Assembly (NCBI RefSeq): GCF_000151315.2
Contig: NW_011887292.1
Coordinates: 2,874,063-2,938,062, forward strand
DNA length: 64,000 nt
Direction of reading: 5' to 3'
Source: Capsaspora owczarzaki ATCC 30864
Lineage: Eukaryota > Opisthokonta > Filasterea
The position numbers and the translations under genes were made by a program. The notes under the pieces are model-generated. The model saw nothing but the letters and a program-made list of their open reading frames with translations. It was not told the DNA's origin and made no database searches. Below, one piece after another: positions 45,973 through 58,817 of the stretch (position 1 is the stretch's first letter; every line of letters begins with the position of its first letter).

Positions 45973-47306
45973 ATGTCCAAGTCCGAACTCGCCTGCGTTT
46001 ACGCTGCCCTCATCCTCCACGACGACGACGTCGCCGTCACCGTAAGTGCAACACCCTCTCTTTCATGGTTGACAACTGCTTGTGGGGGGAATGGGGAAAG
46101 GAGGGGGCGCCCGAAGCTTGAAGCGAAAGAAAGAAAGAAAAAATTGGCTTTTTTTTTTTTTTAACTTGGCTCGCGATGGCCTGGCCTTCTGGCCGTGAGC
46201 GCTCTGGACTTCCCTTCCAGCCTGCGCGCGCCTCTGCGTTGGCTTGGTTGCCAGGTGCGTTGGTGGACATGCCCAGTGCACTGTTCAGTGCAACGCGAAC
46301 TTGAACAAACGAAAAGGCAAAAAAAAAAAAAAAAAAATCAACCACGCGGTTCAAGATCTTTGTCTTTTTTTTTTTTTTTTTCTTTGTCTTTTTTCTTTCT
46401 CTGCTTGCTTTGGTTCTCGTCTGCTTCTCCGCTCTTGCCTCTCACAGAGGGAAGCAGTTGAAGCGAGGTGTTAACACTGTGTGCCCTTTCGAAGCTGGTC
46501 TGTGCTGCAGCGCTGCGGCTGACATACGATTTGTTCAAATGCGTTGTGCAATATTGGCTTTTTTTTTTCTTTTTTTCTTTTTTTTTTTCTTCTTTGGCCA
46601 TCGTTTCGTCGCTCACCCCCGTTCCACCTTGTGTTTCACCCCTCCCTCACACAGGCCGACAAGATCTCCAAGCTGATCTCGGCCGCCAAGATCGACGTTG
46701 AGGCTTACTGGCCCGCTCTCTTCGCCAAGGCTCTTGAGGGCCGCTCGATTGGCGACCTCATCGCCAACGTCGGTGCTGCTGGCGCTGCCCCCGCTGCCGC
46801 TGCCGCCCCCGCCGCCGCTGCCAAGACTGAGGCCAAGAAGGAGGAGCCCAAGAAGGAGGAGAAGAAGAAGGAGGAGTCCGAGGAGGGCGACATGGGCTTC
46901 GGTAAGCTTGCTTGACTTGGGTTTTTTTCTCCCTCTTTGACCCGTGTGTTTGCCATGCGGTTTTTTTTTTTTGTTTTTTCTTCCTCTTTGATTTTTTTTT
47001 TCAATCCTTTCTCCTTTGCTCCGCTGTCTCGGTCATTGAAGAGACCACCATCTTTTATCGTGATGACATACCTAATGCTTTCATTTCACAGTTTGGATGA
47101 CGCACAGCCCATTGGTGCTTGTGCGATTGAGATCAACTAGTATTCCTGACGTTTTCTTCCTTTCCTCTCCTCTCTTGTTCTCTTTCGTTCTCTTTCTTTC
47201 ATGCTTTTGTTCGGTTGAACGCTATGATGCAATTAAACCTCTCGGGTTGGCCTTGTTCTCACCTTTCTCGCTCTTTGTGTGCCCCTTGTCAGGTCTTTTC
47301 GATTAA
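45973..47306 (+). CDS. RPLP1: 60S acidic ribosomal protein P1
   Basis: Three exons, 45973-46041, 46655-46901, 47293-47306, make 109 residues in frame. The N-terminal part ([43 protein letters not shown]) is the P1 dimerisation domain. An Ala-rich hinge, a Lys/Glu run and the invariant tail [11 protein letters not shown] follow, the last four residues coming from a 14-base final exon. P1/P2 form the ribosomal stalk that recruits elongation factors. Codon use is strongly biased to C-ending codons, as expected for high expression. Both introns are long (613 and 391 bases) and T-rich. Confidence 0.97.
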
Positions 47307-47630
47307 GCACCTTCTGCTTCCGTTCACTTCACTCCCAATCCCCGATTTCTCTCGGTGGCTTCCCGCATCGATGTCTAGTGCAGTGCCTTGCTGTGTGTTT
47401 GCCACAAAACAAACTGTCCCTTTTGTTCTGTGAATGAAAAATGTCGGTGTTCAAAACCCATTCCAACTTTTCCGTTGATCCGAACTCGGATACAAGTGTG
47501 CAGTATCAGAACAACCGAGAGGCGAGGTTGCAATTTCGTCTATTAACAGAAGGAATAACATAGTGGTACAGGATGACTAACAGTACAAAAAGTGAGGTAC
47601 GGACGAACGTTTCCCCCTTTCTTTGTTTTT

Positions 47631-49260
47631 TCAGGCCTCCTCGGCTTCGCCAAGGTCTGCATTCAACAAGAGGGGCTGGTGCTGCTCTGGTTCATCATTG
47701 TCAGGAGCAAGACGGCTCCGTGTGCAGCAGTTTCCAGAACAGAGCACACTTGTTGCGGTTGCGCACTGTACAATGGCGAATGCGAGCAGAATGCAGGCGA
47801 AAATGGTGGCGCCCCACTCGAATCCGACAGCTGGAACGATAGCTCCTCCCATGATGGGCCCAATAAACTCTCCGAGCGAGAAGATGCATGCGGCAATCAC
47901 AGACACTGCGTCCGACAAGGCGTCGTCGTTCGGATGCCGCGTTGCGCCCGCCGCAATCAGCTCGGGGACGATCGGGACGCAGGCTACGCTAATTGAGAGA
48001 CCAATGGCTGCCATGGAGGTCCATGCGACTGCCTCGGTCTGTGGCAAAAACGGAAGCAATGGGCTCGGGCCAACAATGAGGTAGGCAATCACGGACAGGA
48101 CCGAGCCGACAGCCATCAACGCTAGCGGCGAGATGCGTTCGGCTAGCATGCCAACCAGCGGCGAAGCGACGCCATAGACGATGGAGATGACGAGAAACAT
48201 GATGCCGACAGTGCCGGGCGACATGTTGAACGTGTCGCCGCAAAACGTGGACAGCGACGGATCCAGATAGGTGATGGCCGCAATGCTAAGAATCGCCGCA
48301 AAGCATCCAACCCAAATGCGAGGAATGCGCAGCAGCTTTCGTGGCGTGGCAGGCGGTAGCAATGCATGTGAAGAAGAGCGTTTGCGCGTGTCCGTATGCG
48401 CCGCAGGGTTTTGTTTGGCTGCCTCGATGGAGTCGATCGCAGTCACTCCTTGAGATGACGACGCAGGAATACACAGCAGAACGAGCGGAATGGTGCAAAA
48501 CTCCAGACCGCCGCAAACGAGAAACGGTAGTCGGAATCCTTGCCAGTCATACAGAAATCTGGCCCCAACAACGCGCGCGACAATACGGAAACAGCATAGG
48601 AGAGCATGGTCAGTACTACGTTTGGGCAATTGACACTCTCGTGCCATGCTTTTGGTTGGAAAAGAGACGTTGGTGGAATCGGAGACTTTGCAAACCAACA
48701 ATTTTTTACACACATACCCGCCAAGCGGAGCGCCGCCGCAATATCCAAGGCCCGATGCAATGCCAATGGCACCAAGCGCAGATGCCCGAGTATCCTTAAA
48801 CTCTGCTGCGGCGATTGCGAGAGCGGCCGTTCCGACAAACGCCGACCCGACTCCCTCGATCAAGCGCAGTATGACGCAACCCGAGAAGAAGGCCGCGCCG
48901 TCGGGCAGAAGCGTCGTGAATCCAAACAGCATGGTGGAAGACGCCTCGATGACAAGGCCCGTCAGGAGCAGTCGTCGCCGCCCGAGCTTGGCCATGAGGC
49001 CGCCTGCGAACGGCGACACGACCACGACGGCCGCCGCCAGAGACGCAAAGACCCATCCCGCGGCCGTCTGGCTCACAGACTTTGCATGCGCTTCGTCCGT
49101 GTAGAACGGCGCAATGAACGAGTAGACGACGGAAGTGGCCAGCTCGATGGTGAAGAGCGCGGCAAAGACGGCTCTCCGACGTGCTGTGGAGCGACGTAGA
49201 GCAGATGGGTCTGGCTTGAGCGGCATCGTAGCATCAGCGACAATAGCAGAGGTTGTCGTT

Positions 49261-49295
<35 letters not shown>

Positions 49296-49367
49296 TGCTT
49301 CTACTGGCAGTGGTGGTAGTGCTGGTAGTGCTGGTAGTGGTGGTGGTGGTTGAGAGTGATGCTCCAT
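47631..49367 (-). CDS. MFS transporter, SLC18B1-like
   Basis: Two exons, 49367-48718 and 48558-47631, give 525 residues in frame. A Pro-rich and poly-Thr cytosolic N-terminus precedes about 12 hydrophobic segments. The MFS signature GGLMAKLGRRRLLLTG lies between helices 2 and 3, RLIEGVGSAFVGTAAL in helix 4, and an antiporter motif C-like GLGYCGGAPLGG in helix 5. The loop FLYDWQGFRLPFLVCGGLE spans the splice join and resembles SLC18-family text. SLC18B1 in animals carries polyamines; substrate here is not shown. The C-terminus has QPLLLNADL, an acidic dileucine-like sorting signal, which would suit a vesicle membrane. The exon 2 acceptor was fixed by frame and by that conserved loop. It is convergent with RPLP1. 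Confidence 0.82.
49255..49297 (-). repeat. (GTC)n microsatellite encoding poly-Thr
   Basis: About 14 GTC triplets on the plus strand, read as ACG/ACA threonine codons on the minus strand, near the N-terminus of the MFS transporter. Confidence 0.92.
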
Positions 49368-49865
49368 TGCTGTAATCGTTCCGTTTCTGAGATTACGTAA
49401 ACCAAGTCAGCTGTAACTCTTCCTTTATTGCAAACATCAGAATAAAAAGGAGAGTGAACAACAAATTCAAACACTTCCAACATTCAACCATCCTCCACTT
49501 TGTCTACCCGGCTCTGTCTCTTCTGTACTCAAACTTGCGCACTCTGCACACTCTGCTGCGATCCTCTGACAATTTTGTTGCGCAATGTCAATGACTGAGC
49601 TAACTTCTTGTTGTTATTTGCTGTCGTCGTATTCATCCATGTCGTTTGTCAATGCCAACCCTCTCCCTCTCCGTCTCCCTCTCCGTCTCCCTCTCCCTTC
49701 GTTCCGCCAACCCTGTCTTCCCTTCAGCACGTCGTTTCAATCGCCAAGTGTTGCCAAACCTCGATCGACTTTGATGCACTATTGCTTTATGCTTATGCTT
49801 TGGCTTTGGCTTTGGCTTGGTTGCTCCAGTCTTCTTCGTTCTTGTTCTCTCTTGGCCCTTTTGAG
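49368..49865. promoter_or_regulatory. divergent promoter region, MFS transporter (-) and RNase D-like (+)
   Basis: About 500 bases between two start codons pointing apart. CT-rich repeats (49668-49690) and a short GCTTTG tandem near 49798-49820 are present. An open frame reaching back to 49608 is not used, because the leader-like start at 49866 fits better. Confidence 0.5.
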
Positions 49866-52189
49866 ATGCGTCTCGCCCGCCATGTGTCGGCATCACTGTC
49901 GGCCGTCTCTGCCGCGTCGCCGCTGCTTCCCTCTTCCGCTGCCTCTGCTGCGTCTGCCTTGTCATCAGCATCATCATCATCGGTGGTGATGAGGGGACCC
50001 AGCACTGCTGCAGCAACTGCGCGGTCGTTTGCAATGCTGGCTGCTGCTGGAGTGACCGCGTGGACCAGCGCGCCCTCCATCACTGCCTCTGCGCCGGCTC
50101 CAGCGCCGCAGCATGACTCGCAGTCCCAGGCTCAGCCTCAGCCTCAGGCTGGCAAGCCCCGTCGTCGCAAGGTCGTGGACGACGAGCCGCCAAAGCCAGT
50201 CCGCAAGGAACCGCCGCCGCCGCCGCCGCCTCGCTTTGCCGGTCGCAGCAGCAGCAGCACCAGCACCAGCGCAAGTCATCACTCTGGCGCGCCGACGCAC
50301 TACCAACATGGCACCTCGTTTCCCAACAAGCGGGCTGCTGTCCCGTTCTTCCAGAAGGCGCCATCATCGTCTGTGCGGCCCCGCTCTGCCTACGACGCGC
50401 GCCCTCTTCCTCCCCGCCATTCTGGATTCCAATCCTCCTCGTCGTCATCATCGTTAAACTCAGCGTCATCATCGTCGTCAGCGGCGTCGTTTGCACAGAG
50501 TCGATTGGACAGCTCAACACGACCCGAATCGTTCGACAAGTCGGCCGTTGTCGAGGATCCCATCAACCGACCGATCCATTACATTTCCACCGACGCCGAG
50601 GTCGAGGCTTTCCTCCCGATATTGGCAGCCGCTGAGACGATCGGCCTGGACACCGAGTTTCTGAGCTTCCCTCGCTACACGCCGCAGTTGTGCGTGTTGC
50701 AGCTGTCGACCGAGACGGATCTCGGCATTGTCGACGCGCTGTCCATCAGTCCTGAAATGCTGAAGAAGCTCTGCTTGCGAATCTGCGAAAAGCCAGTCAT
50801 TGTGCACTCGTGCTCGTCCGATTGTGCCATTCTGTACGATATTGCTGGAACCTTGCCCGCGAAAGTGTTTGACACCCAAATTGCGGCTGCGTTCTGCTAC
50901 CCAATCATGATGATGGGCTACGGCCAGTTGGTTGAGACTCTGTTCGAAGTCCAGGTCGACAAGTCACTCACTCTGACAGACTGGTCGCTGCGCCCTCTGA
51001 AAAAGGACGAGGTGGCATATGCCATCAGCGATGTCGTGCACCTCCACGCCATTCGTGACAAGCTGAATGCTCGTATTGCCGAGCTTGGCCGCACAGAGTG
51101 GTTTGAAAGCGAAATGGCGTCGGCCGTCTCCCCTGCCAAGCTCATGTCTGCCATTCCGTGGGATGCCTGGAAGTTGATTCGTCGCATTGGAAAATTGGTA
51201 AGTGAGATTTCTTGCAGTTTTTTTTTTCGGTTGTTGGATTTTCATTTATTTTCATTTCAAACCATCTCCGCTCGTCTTGAATCGTTCGTGTTGTTTCTTA
51301 CCTTTGTGAAAAAAACTCCGTTTGTGCGAACAACCAACTTTGACGACGTCTGCAGCGCGATACGGCGAGCTTGTCTGTCGTTCGTGAACTTGCCGCTTGG
51401 CGAGAGACATACGCCAAGGAGCAGAACATGGCGCCCATCCGCATCATCCGCGACGAGATTCTCATTGCAATCGCTTCGGCGCAGCCCACCACTTTCGAGC
51501 AACTCAACCGCATGCAATCATCCAAGAACTTTTCGCGCCACAACGAGGCCTTGCTGCGCGTCGTCCAGGCTGGCATCAGCGTGCCGGAAGAGCAGCGCCC
51601 TCCCATGCCGCCACCGCCAAATCCCATTGCGGACATTTTGCAGCAGCAGTTGCGTCTGTGGGCGCGTATCAAAAGTGCCCAAATGAGCATTGCCCCCGAT
51701 CTCTTGCTGACCAACCAGCTCGCTACGCAGCTCAGCGAGGCTCCGCCTGCAGATTTCGGTAATCGGGCTTGAATGTTTGCGCAACTTTTGTTGTTGGGAA
51801 GGGAGAGAAGGGGTGTCGTGTCGTCACGTTAGTCGTTGCACGCCGAATGTGGTGCTCTTGCTAACCTATTGGAGAGGGGGTGTGTTGGATTGGTTTAGAT
51901 AAAATTTGCATCGAAAGCTTGCAAGGCTGGCGCGAGGAACTTGTTTGCCACGATCTGATTGCGATGCATCACGGTCACTTGAGTTTGGTACGTCTCGTTG
52001 TTCAAACCCCATTCTGCAACCTGATGACCTGTGTTGAAGTGCCTAACCTTGGTGTATTTTTTTTTTTGCCTCGCTTTTGTTTGTTGACATCAACTTTGAT
52101 CAACCCCGCTGTAGCGCTACAATCCCGTCACTGACCAGGTGGAGACGGCAATGCAAGAAAACATCCAGGCTCCGCCTCAAGCCGCTTAA
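49866..52189 (+). CDS. RNase D-like 3'-5' exonuclease with mitochondrial-type leader
   Basis: Four exons, 49866-51197, 51356-51758, 51899-51987, 52115-52189, give 632 residues in frame. The N-terminus (MRLARHVSASLSAV...) is rich in Arg/Ser/Ala with no acids, as in mitochondrial presequences. A Pro/Gln/Ser-rich region follows. The DEDDy exonuclease domain shows Exo I LDTEF (about 262), Exo II around HSCSSDCAIL (about 318) and Exo III YAISDV (about 384), with the bacterial RNase D string TDWSLRPL before it. After it come WFESE and an HRDC-type helical part (LSVVRELAAWRETYAKEQNMAP). Gene order of domains equals bacterial RNase D rather than eukaryotic Rrp6. Likely role: trimming 3' ends of structured RNA in the mitochondrion, inferred. 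An alternative start at 49608 would add a hydrophobic stretch. Confidence 0.85.
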
Positions 52190-52463
52190 CGACCACGCAA
52201 CCAAGTGGAGCACGGACACGGACATGCGAACAATACTTCCAATTCGAACAGCACGCAGGTTCTCTGAACATGCATTTTCATCAAGTTTGTTTTTTTTTTT
52301 TTTTCCTCAACTATTGAATCTATTAAATTCCCAACCAAAACGCCTCATGAACCGAAAATACACAACGGATGCTCACTGATCGTGCAGTCGCTCCAGAGAC
52401 CATGTCACAGAACACACAGGAGTATCACACAACACACTCTGACTTTACAAAAGACCTTCGCGT

Positions 52464-55400
52464 TCAAACCAACGATTTGGGCACAATTCTGACTTGCAGT
52501 GGCTTGTGCCAATCCTTCACCTCGTCGTGATAGTACACGTACGCTCGCGAAGCTTCTGCCGTGTACTGTCCTGGAGTCTTGGCGAGGACGTCCAGCACGA
52601 GCGAGGTCACGGACGATTGGGGCCGGCTGGCGTCCTGGCTGTAGGGCATTGACCTCCAGTACAAGATGACGTCCCGATCGCGAAGCTCGTAGAAGCTCAC
52701 GTCGCCCTGTCGGACCCATTCTTGGAGCTGCTCCTGGCGCGGCTCAAACCCAGAAGGAAGAGCAACGATGGCAACAACCATGCCGGTTCCACCTGCGACA
52801 GACTTTGCATCCAAACCAGTGCGATCGGTCTGAATATTGACGACAACGCTGCCCATCTGTCCTTCGACAAAGTCGGCAGAGGCAGGGTGGGGCGGATTGA
52901 GCGAAAGACTGAGGCGCACGCGCGATGATTGCCGGTGGCCATCTCCTGGAGCGGCCAGAGTTGAGCGCTGTACTCCCGCGGCCTCATTGGCGCGGTACTT
53001 GGTTGTCCAGGAGAAGCGCAAGCGCAGTTTTGGCACGCTCACGCTCACACTCAACGTACGACGACGAGACGCCGTGGATGCGACGACGTTGAAAGCAGTT
53101 AGTGTTGCCTGCGGGTCGTTGGAGGGAGGGCGCTCGAGCAGACGCAGACGCGACAAGTCAATCGTCAGCGGCTGTGCGCCTGTGGTAGAGGCGTCAAACG
53201 GAACTTGACCAAGAACGTCGCCATCCACCTTCACAGTCACCACACCGCTCTCGCGGACACGAGTGGCGGTCGCTTCGTACTGCATGATGGCCTTGAGCGC
53301 AAGCACGGTCGCTTGGGTAGAGCCAAATCGTCCCTCGGCGCACCGAGTCGCCAGCCATCGCAGTGCAGACTCGATGGCGGCGGCATTTTGAGTGTAGTCA
53401 TTCATCCAGGCGAGAATGGCAATGCTGGTCGTCTCGATATCCAACGACTCACCCGAGGACCGCGTGATGGTCGTGGCCGCATTGGTCACATGACCATCCT
53501 CCTGTTGAGACGCATGCAGACGCAGGGCAAGCTCAGAGCCTCGCTTGCGATCGCCCACATTGTACAGGGCAGCGGCCAGCAATCCGACATAGTACGAGTC
53601 CTTGTTGCCCTGTTCGTAGTCGGCATACAAGGCTTCAATCTCGGGCTCAAGACCGCGGAGGCCAGCTGCAGTGAGTGCCCAGACAATGTACGCGCTGAAC
53701 AACAAGAACAACCCAAAAAAAAAAAAGGTTGGGGGGGGGGGAAACGAGTCAGTCAGCGCTCCACTCGTAATCGCAATCAATGCACAACAAGAAACAAACG
53801 ACGACAGGCTCCATCCAAACAGCAAAACCGAACAGGCTTACTTGGTCACGTCTTTCGGCGCACCACCAAAACTGTCTAGTTGCTTTGCATCGAGCAAGAA
53901 CTGGCCCTTGCCGTCGCGCCGGGAGAGGAGCCAGGTTTTGGTGCGCTCGAGCATTTCAGCGTCGACGTTCAGGACTTGCGCCATCTCGATAAACTGCAAC
54001 AGTCCGTACGCGGTCAATGCCTCGTGCGCGGGTGCCGCACCAAACCACTCAAAGCCACCTGGAACCGTGCCAGCTGCTGCGGGCGCATCTTTGACCTCAT
54101 AGCTGATGAGCCGTTGGTACCCGCGCTCGAGCATTGCGCGTGCACCCTCGACGTCAAAGCCTTCGTCGGGATGCGAGATCATGTACTGGAGCGCCATCGT
54201 CAGCGGGTAGGTGGTGGAGCTGGTTTGCTCAAAGCAGCCATACGGCTCTTGGATGAGCGCTTTGATGGCGGCAGTCAGCGAGGCGATGGGAGACAAGTAC
54301 ACCAAAAAGGTGGACTGGTCGGAAAGCGCAATGGCCGAGTCGCCAAAGACCAGCTCGTGCTCAAATCCAGCCTCCTCGTCCGGAATCACACCGCCTAGGG
54401 ACAGCGTGATAGGGAAACCGCGCTCAACAGCAGTGGTGGAACGGACTTGAACATCGGCAAAGAACGAAGGGCTTGCGCTCTTTGCCGCTACGGAAACCTG
54501 CAAGGGCCCTTCTGCAGCGGCTGCCACAAAGAACGGAATGTAAGTGCGCAGCGTCTGTCCGCTTGGAATGACCACCCCGGAGGCTGCGTAGGCCAGACCC
54601 TCTGCTGACGTCTGCAGCCGAATTCCAGCCGTTTTCCACGCAGTCCAGTCGTGTGCGTACTTTGCCAAGGGAAACTGAGCCAGAACACTGCTGACATCAC
54701 CCCGGGTCTGAGAGGAATCCGATGGCTTCCATGCGTTCACGAGCTTTTCCGTAATGTGCGCCAGAGGCAAACTCGTGCTGTCCAGCGGAATGCACCACGA
54801 GACGTTTGCCGCAGCAACCAAGTCAATTGTCGCGCTGGTCGTGCCTGGATTGCTGAGCGTGATGGGGACGAGCAGCAAATCGCCAGCCGTAACGTGCGCC
54901 GGCAAGGCAGTGTTGAGATGGAAGGGGAGCTTCGACGTCACCAGAGTCCGCTGAGTAAATCCAAACGAAGACGAATTCGATCCGGCCACTCGTGCAACGC
55001 CATCGGCAACGACACGGAAGCTGGTGACGGCGTCAGAGAGTGAAAAGCTGATGAGAACTGAACCTGTAGTCGGCGATAATCGCAGCGAGGGACAAAAACC
55101 AAACAAACACAAAGGGGGGTTAGTAGGCAAGAACGTCACGAACAAGAACCAAATCGCCAACTGAAAACGCATCAAACCTTGTGCGTTGGTTCGAAGACTC
55201 GGAGCCCAGAAGATCGTTTCAGAAAAGTCGTCACGGACACCAGGCGTCTTGTTTGCTCGCGGCTTGTGCGAAAAGTGCCTCAGCAGCGACAAGTTATCGC
55301 GGACTGGCATGTAAACTGGAGGACGCTTCTTGAACATCCCGCCAATCGCAATGTCACCGGCCGGTGCAAAACCAGCATCTGGAGGAAGAGGGGCGTCCGC

Positions 55401-58400
55401 ATCGTGGTCGAGAGGCGCAGGTGCCATGGGTTCCATTGCGGCAAGTTCGCCTTCAGCGGCAAAGAACACATCAGGCGCCGCTGCGTTCGCCAACATGGGA
55501 ACGGCGGCAGCTGCAGCATCTTCAGCCATGTCAACCATCGGGGGTGCCGGCATGGCAAACTCGACACCATCGTCTTGCGCTGCCATCGCCATGGCCATTT
55601 TTTCCATAACGGGCGCGGCACCGCCTGCCAAATTGGCAAACATTCGGTTACGCACTGTGCAAGCGCACCAGTCCAGAAGCAGAGACCGCAGATCGTAAGT
55701 GAATCGTGATTTCAAACACCCAAAAAGCAAGATCAAGCGCCAAAAAAAAAAAAAAAAAAAAAAGGAAAATACGTACTTCCACCTCGTCGGAACATGGGCT
55801 CAATCTAGGCACAAACAAAGAGTCAGGCAACAACAAGCAATGTACGAACAAATGGTAAGTGCAAGGCGGCAGTTGGCAGCCATCTGCAAAACAAAAAAAT
55901 GCGCGCTACCATCGAAGTGCCTAGCGTGCGCTTGCGCTTGCCATTGACATTCTCATCATCACCGTAGAGCACGGCACTCAGTGAGCCCCAGGAATCCTCA
56001 GACCACACCCAGCCCTGGGTTCCGAGAAGCAGATCAATCTTCTCTTGAAGCGAGGCTTCGTCATAGACGGAAGCATCGTTCGGCTCAGGAGCCTCGAATA
56101 ATTCGTTGTACGCAGGTGCATCCAGCATGTGTCGCGCTTCGTCGCCCAAGTAAGCTTGCACTGGAACGGACGCTGCGCGCCGACGGCGCTCCACGAGAGT
56201 GAGGGCAGAATCATCCGTGACATGCACGCCGATGAGCGCATCACGAACAGCGTGCCCACTCGCATCGCGCGCCGTCAGCTTCACAGTGACGCTGCCCGAT
56301 GGGATCAGCTGGCTTTCGGGGCTGACCACTTCGGCCACAAGTTGCATGGCAGCTGCGGGATGGCGGAAGACTGTCTTGACAGCGACGACGCGGAATTCCG
56401 AATTTCTAAAAGATGCAAACACACAAAGGAGGCAAACACACAAAAGAGGCAAACAACAATGACGAGGTGAGCATCCAGTAGGTGCGCAAAACGACATGTG
56501 TGACACAAAGCTGGCCGACGCACGGGTGAATGGGGCTCGGCTCCAGCACAACCACACGCAGCACACCGTCGTAGCTGCCTGCGTTGAGAGAGAAGGACGT
56601 CGGAGTCTGCCGCGAGGTCACGCGGACTTCGCGTTGGTCAATGTCGAGCTCGCGACGTGCGAGAACCACCTTGTACTTGCCAACACGAAGAGTACTCAGC
56701 TCGGCGTGCACCATGTTGCCCTCGACACGGGCGTTGGTCACAGTTGCTACGCCAGACACGCCGATGGGCACCTCGACCGTGGAGGTGATTTGAGTCGGGC
56801 TGATCACTCGAAGAAAGTACGAGACGTGGAGCGCACCCCCAGCCGGATCGGCATCTGCAACGTTGGTGGCAACATCGACAGGCACAAACGACAGATGGGC
56901 TCGACCCTCATGCTTGGTCGCGGCGGTCGCAATGACCTTCAGGGTGGCCTGTCGCACATGTGCACCTGCGGGTACTCTGCGCTCAACGAGCTCCACAGTG
57001 ACATCGACGGGCTCCTCCTTGTCTGGATCTTGGTTGTTTTCCGACTTTGGGCTGATGGCTTCGACGTAGAGACCTGCCGGAAGTCCGGGCACGACTGCTC
57101 CACTCTATCCAACAACAAGCGCGACATTGAGCGCGACGTTAGTTTGCAGCAGAGCGAGGGAAAAAAGAAAACCATGGAGCGTGTGCAAGCTGCGGGAGAT
57201 GGCGTACCTCGGGGAAGACGCGGAGAACAACGGTCGTCTGAATCAACGGCACCGTTTTCGCCGTGGTCTCGAGCTTTCCGTCGTCGTTCACGGTCACGGA
57301 AAGAGTCGGGGAGTCGACCAAGCTGTTGGACAGCGTGAACGAAAAGCTGGCCTGGCCAGGCTTGTCAAGCTCGGCAAATCCAAAAGCCAAAAGCCCATCG
57401 CGGGAGTGAAGACGGTACTCGATCGTTGCCCGTGAGGTAAGCGTTCCATCAGTGCGCTTCGACTATTGCCATGGGCGTGACACCGGAGTGCACCATAAAA
57501 AAAATGAGCGCGCGCGGATTTGTGCAGGGGCAGCAAGTGGCGCGCCAAATCAGAATCAGCAATTTACCGTCAACGTCGCCTCGACACGATCGCCAATCTT
57601 GTATGCTTTCTTGTCCAAGTCCAGCGATAGAATCAACGAGGGATTGGAGAACTGGCGCACTGCAAACACGCGCTCTGCTGGCGGAGCACTAACAAATAAA
57701 AACAACATCGTCAGGCACAACCAGGGCTCAAACATGCATCACACTTTTACTGCACATACCGATCGGTAGACGACTTGATGAGAATCTTGTAGTCGCCGCC
57801 GGGCAAGTCTCGCGGAATGGTCCAGATGGTCGACATGACCGAGTTGTTGGCAGCGAGCGATTCGAACGCGGCGACAATCGCGCCCGACGGACCCTTGATC
57901 TCCACGGTACGCGTGCATTCATGCGTGGCAAACATGGCAGACGTGGCACCCAGCTGACTCGCAGTCTCGTCCGAGACGGGTGCCACGTCACCGAGCCAAG
58001 AGCACTGGAAGCTCTGGTCGAGCGGCATGGGCTGGCGTGTCAGGGCGTCGACGACGAGTGCGCGCACATACACGCGCTCTCCCGGGCGATACACGGGCTT
58101 GTCTGTCTCCACGTACGTCGCCCAGCGTCCGCTGTCCGAGGTGGCGGACGGATATGCGCGCTGCAAGTCAGACTCGCTTGCCGAGGTCATCAGCGACATG
58201 GCTGGCAGTCGCTCTTCGGCGTCGCCTGCAGTCATTCATAGTTGTGTAGGTTGATCACACAAGCAACACATGCACAGAGCACACCACACGCAGCCACACA
58301 AAGTGAGTCAGTATTGGAAAAGTGACGCGTCATCACGAGTATCGCTTGTTGCTTTCTCCCCCCTCCGCCTCCGCTGCTTCTCTTCGCCCAGCGTCAAGCA

Positions 58401-58817
58401 ATGCAAAGAGAGGGGGAAGCCAATGAACAAAGTAGAACAAGCAAGCAGAAACGCATCCAAAGCGACTTGCTGGAGCGCAATGAGCAATGAACAACTGGGA
58501 CATGCACTTCACACCTATGACCGTTTACCTTGCTGAGAAACGACGCCTGGTCGAGGCCGCTTCACAAACCGACGAGGGGCGAGGTCCTGAGCTTCGCCTT
58601 GGCCGAATTGGCCTTCGTTGCCCATGGCGTGGCCCCCGCGGTGGTGGTGGTGCTCGTGGTCGTGCGGGTGGGGCGGGACGCCTGGGAATCCAGGGTGGCT
58701 TTCCGTCGCCTGCATCCACCGTCCATGCGTCGGGGCATACACAAACACGTAGCCAGCCCACAGCAGCGCAATCATGGCTGTGAGTATTGCCAGCCGGCGA
58801 GCGCTCAACCGCGACAT
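52464..58817 (-). CDS. membrane-anchored alpha-2-macroglobulin family protein (bacterial type)
   Basis: Coding exons: 58817-58529, 58225-57760, 57688-57568, 57462-57208, 57104-56524, 56405-55910, 55804-55777, 55654-55178, 55063-53842, 53694-52464; 1,721 residues in frame. The ATG at 58817 opens a type II signal anchor (RRLAILTAMIALLWAGYVFVYAP), so the bulk should lie outside the cell. MG-domain text includes ETDKPVYRPGERVYVRA (about 135). An acidic/Pro/Met-rich stretch (exons 8-9) fits a bait region. Then FWAPSLRTNAQGSVLISFSLSDAVTSFRV and the thioester motif YGCFEQ (Cys about 1180), both of bacterial YfhM-like type. The TED and receptor-binding-like C-terminus follow. These proteins trap proteases through the Cys-Gln thioester, which is intact. 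An exon with ATG at 58919-58958 does not join in frame, so I treat it as leader. It is divergent from the PLAC8 gene. Confidence 0.87.

Noticed and set aside
49608-49865. Earlier start for the RNase D-like gene
   Set aside because: It adds Ser-Pro and hydrophobic text coded by CT and GCTTTG repeats. The later start gives a clean mitochondrial-type leader.
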